The position numbers and the translations under genes are program-made. Below the pieces are notes generated by a model. That model was not told the origin of the DNA. It did not search any database and saw only the letters and a list, made by a program, of their open reading frames with translations. Below, piece by piece: positions 63,501-64,000 of a DNA stretch of 64,000 nt. The DNA lies in assembly GCF_023534745.1 (NCBI RefSeq), contig NZ_JAMHJQ010000001.1, positions 628,110-692,109 of the forward strand, in the 5' to 3' direction. Source of the stretch: Streptomyces sp. 35G-GA-8 (GTDB taxonomy: Bacteria; Actinomycetota; Actinomycetes; Streptomycetales; Streptomycetaceae). Each line of letters starts with the position of its first letter. Position 1 is the stretch's first letter.

Positions 63501-64000
63501 AGTCGGTGCCCGGCGGCGCCCACTCCCACCAGCCGCCCTTGGTCGTGTAGTAGACGGCGTGCGGGTTGTAGAGGGTCGCGCCGGCCCGCAGCCAGGGCAG
63601 GAGCCAGTCGTAGGTCTCCTCCAGCGTGCCGCCCCAGCCGGTGGAGTGGAATGCCTCGATCCAGGTCCGGGGCCTGCCGTACAGATGGGCGAGGGAGGAG
63701 TGGATCCGGGCGTCCCCGTGGTGGTCGGAGCCGGGCGCGGAGAACCAGCGGTGGGTACGGGCGTAGTCCGCGTACAGCTCCACGCCGGCAACCGGATGTC
63801 CGGCGCGTGCCGGGTCCTGCTGGTCGCAGCCGACGACCAGCCCGTGCCGCTCGTGCCAGGCGGCGAGGGGGCGGAAGAAGGCCGCCTCGGCGAGTTCCGC
63901 CCGGGTCAGATGGTAGTCGTGGCGGATCCGGTGGACTTCGGGCCGGTGCGCGCCGTCCTCGTACAGGGCGTCCAGATGCGGTACGAGGTCGTAGCCGCGC
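60583..64000 (-). CDS. GH106-like glycoside hydrolase (alpha-L-rhamnosidase type), 5' end outside the window
   Basis: At least 1139 residues are present; the frame is open to the right edge, so the start is missing. The N-terminal visible part (RGYDLVPHLDALYEDGAHRP) leads into the GH106-type core EAFHSTGWGGTLEETYDWLL and AGATLYNPHAVYYTTKGGWW, then VCDTAILLP-type segments and several beta domains with Ig/GH2-like sugar-binding folds (HLLELDLTPDQDLDLRAHM, LPPGTSRLTVDTYGATTVFI). An Asp-Ser repeat of about twelve residues interrupts the C-terminal part (61140-61180). It likely cleaves rhamnosides or similar sugars released from plant material. It converges with the second FGGY kinase, 36 bp apart. 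Confidence 0.8.
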   Translation of the reverse strand, partial: RGYDLVPHLDALYEDGAHRPEVHRIRHDYHLTRAELAEAAFFRPLAAWHERHGLVVGCDQQDPARAGHPVAGVELYADYARTHRWFSAPGSDHHGDARIHSSLAHLYGRPRTWIEAFHSTGWGGTLEETYDWLLPWLRAGATLYNPHAVYYTTKGGWWEWAPPGTDWRQPYWRHHRVFADAVTRLCAILSLGSHLCDTAILLPTTTAQTGAALDGVSADARRAQAVYLELVGDMTWFRTRPGVTDRLGLDADVIDDDSLARALIRDSGDGTRLCVAGESYATLVLPACTALEEDTARRLIEFASEGGELIAIGALPEEVIGRDGAAGPDKVRDELRACFADGRAVLVRTADELGEALGRVRARTGTRPVVRASVPALARRVADATVVFLTAASFDAPRATRAAVAAPDERGAAQGWIDARYDFDPDRYVRHAYVRVRDVEGPAVLLDPFGGEPRTVPVRRVEDDERAVEAEVPFDRGPAALLVFPGPAAERPGCADGPVVEGPARTTVEVPPDAEWDMTLVPTLDNSWGDFARPGPYGGPERPVGGDDREGRAVVECRTFRRGRAGDPARPRAHATFGPHALLLDSDGDGLDDGLDGDGEGGSAGGSPLAWSDTRGVHKDPIHRDVLGPKGHVPEEFVRIGPTAAGTVARVRTELLLDEAFEGHLAVGAAARKTVRLGGVPVALDDAGHLAMGPVRLAPGGHLLELDLTPDQDLDLRAHMALVRDPERYRRPEWILAPGGRASVATTLTVPDLPARAIVQIAARGRCVLRVNGQVVGIQGGFDPYAEHSVPRVRRHDIASALRIGLNELAVETDDGEDPAVLVDAALYDVHGRCVTTVHSDGTWRAERAGEPVPVVVRREQVGDPAALYLRRRPHPLPGAAWLDPDADDGTVVPVGFAVPGARPGVEWFRCELPPGTSRLTVDTYGATTVFIDGHERAATTTADSDSDSDSDSGSGPGVVSGGGPGGGVDGPHTVTVDLTADGPSGTRTATLRVETGPGHQGGAALAGPVRCEVGPGRIRTGDWESRGLAEYSGGVRYSRVMTLPADAGTGQVSLDLGRVRGTAEVRVDGVAAGVRVCSPYVFDLTGLAGPGDRTVEITVYGTLAPYLDAVSPTHFVFPGQRVTGLMGPVRLITGPLG

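Overview
The window is a high-GC actinobacterial chromosome segment, almost certainly Streptomyces. Codon third positions are strongly G/C, many genes start at GTG, several look leaderless, and there are Streptomyces-type proteins (DUF3000, DUF4349, TIGR04222, GAP1-related, AIM24, HemQ). Gene order matches, from memory, the conserved S. coelicolor core block running from murC down to the aconitase gene: murC-msrB, hemG/hemQ, hemE, rnd, thiolase-fadB, dxs, xylFGH-rok7B7, ngcEFG, aconitase. I see no phage, insertion-sequence transposase, CRISPR array, tRNA or rRNA.

Layout. 1-8.9 kb: a truncated hypothetical gene, a CTAG-bounded 57-bp inverted repeat, a VOC protein, a small membrane protein, an orphan GAP1-related protein, msrB, murC, a Usp-like protein, a RibD-type reductase, zapE and an OsmC peroxidase. 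9-13.4 kb: PPK2 kinase, lipoprotein polysaccharide deacetylase, AIM24 protein, a PTH2-like peptidyl-tRNA hydrolase and a DUF4142 protein. 13.4-15.8 kb: the most interesting pair, a DUF692 enzyme that appears fused to a DUF2063-like partner domain. It is followed by a TIGR04222 membrane protein with a Gly/Cys tail, and an ECF-type promoter motif lies upstream. This looks like an uncharacterised peptide or protein Cys-modification system. 16-19.1 kb: secreted S33 peptidase and PAS-PP2C phosphatase, then three consecutive strong hairpin structures.

19.1-25.7 kb: haem synthesis by the coproporphyrin route (hemQ, hemG, hemE), interrupted by a DUF4349 lipoprotein and a CoA-disulfide-reductase-like flavoprotein, then DUF3000. 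25.9-31.8 kb: a degenerate NarL-type regulator, RNase D, a structured non-coding stretch, and the thiolase/FadB beta-oxidation operon. 31.9-38.9 kb: a hypothetical propeller-like protein, a PIN/NYN-like protein that overlaps tail-to-tail with a GT39-like glycosyltransferase, an amino-acid permease and dxs.

39-57 kb: sugar uptake and central carbon. xylFGH stands under the ROK regulator Rok7B7. ngcEFG imports GlcNAc/chitobiose and lacks its own ATPase. A secreted GH92 alpha-mannosidase faces ngcE across a regulatory region with a DasR-like box and a LacI-type operator. Aconitase has a MarR/TamR-type palindrome and an iron-box-like dyad in its promoter. 54.7-64 kb: a divergent carbohydrate-catabolic cluster: phosphatase and FGGY kinase facing a DeoR regulator, a hydroxyacid dehydrogenase and a second FGGY kinase. 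A GH106-like alpha-L-rhamnosidase follows and runs off the right edge. Functions are inferred from reading motifs only; no database search was possible.
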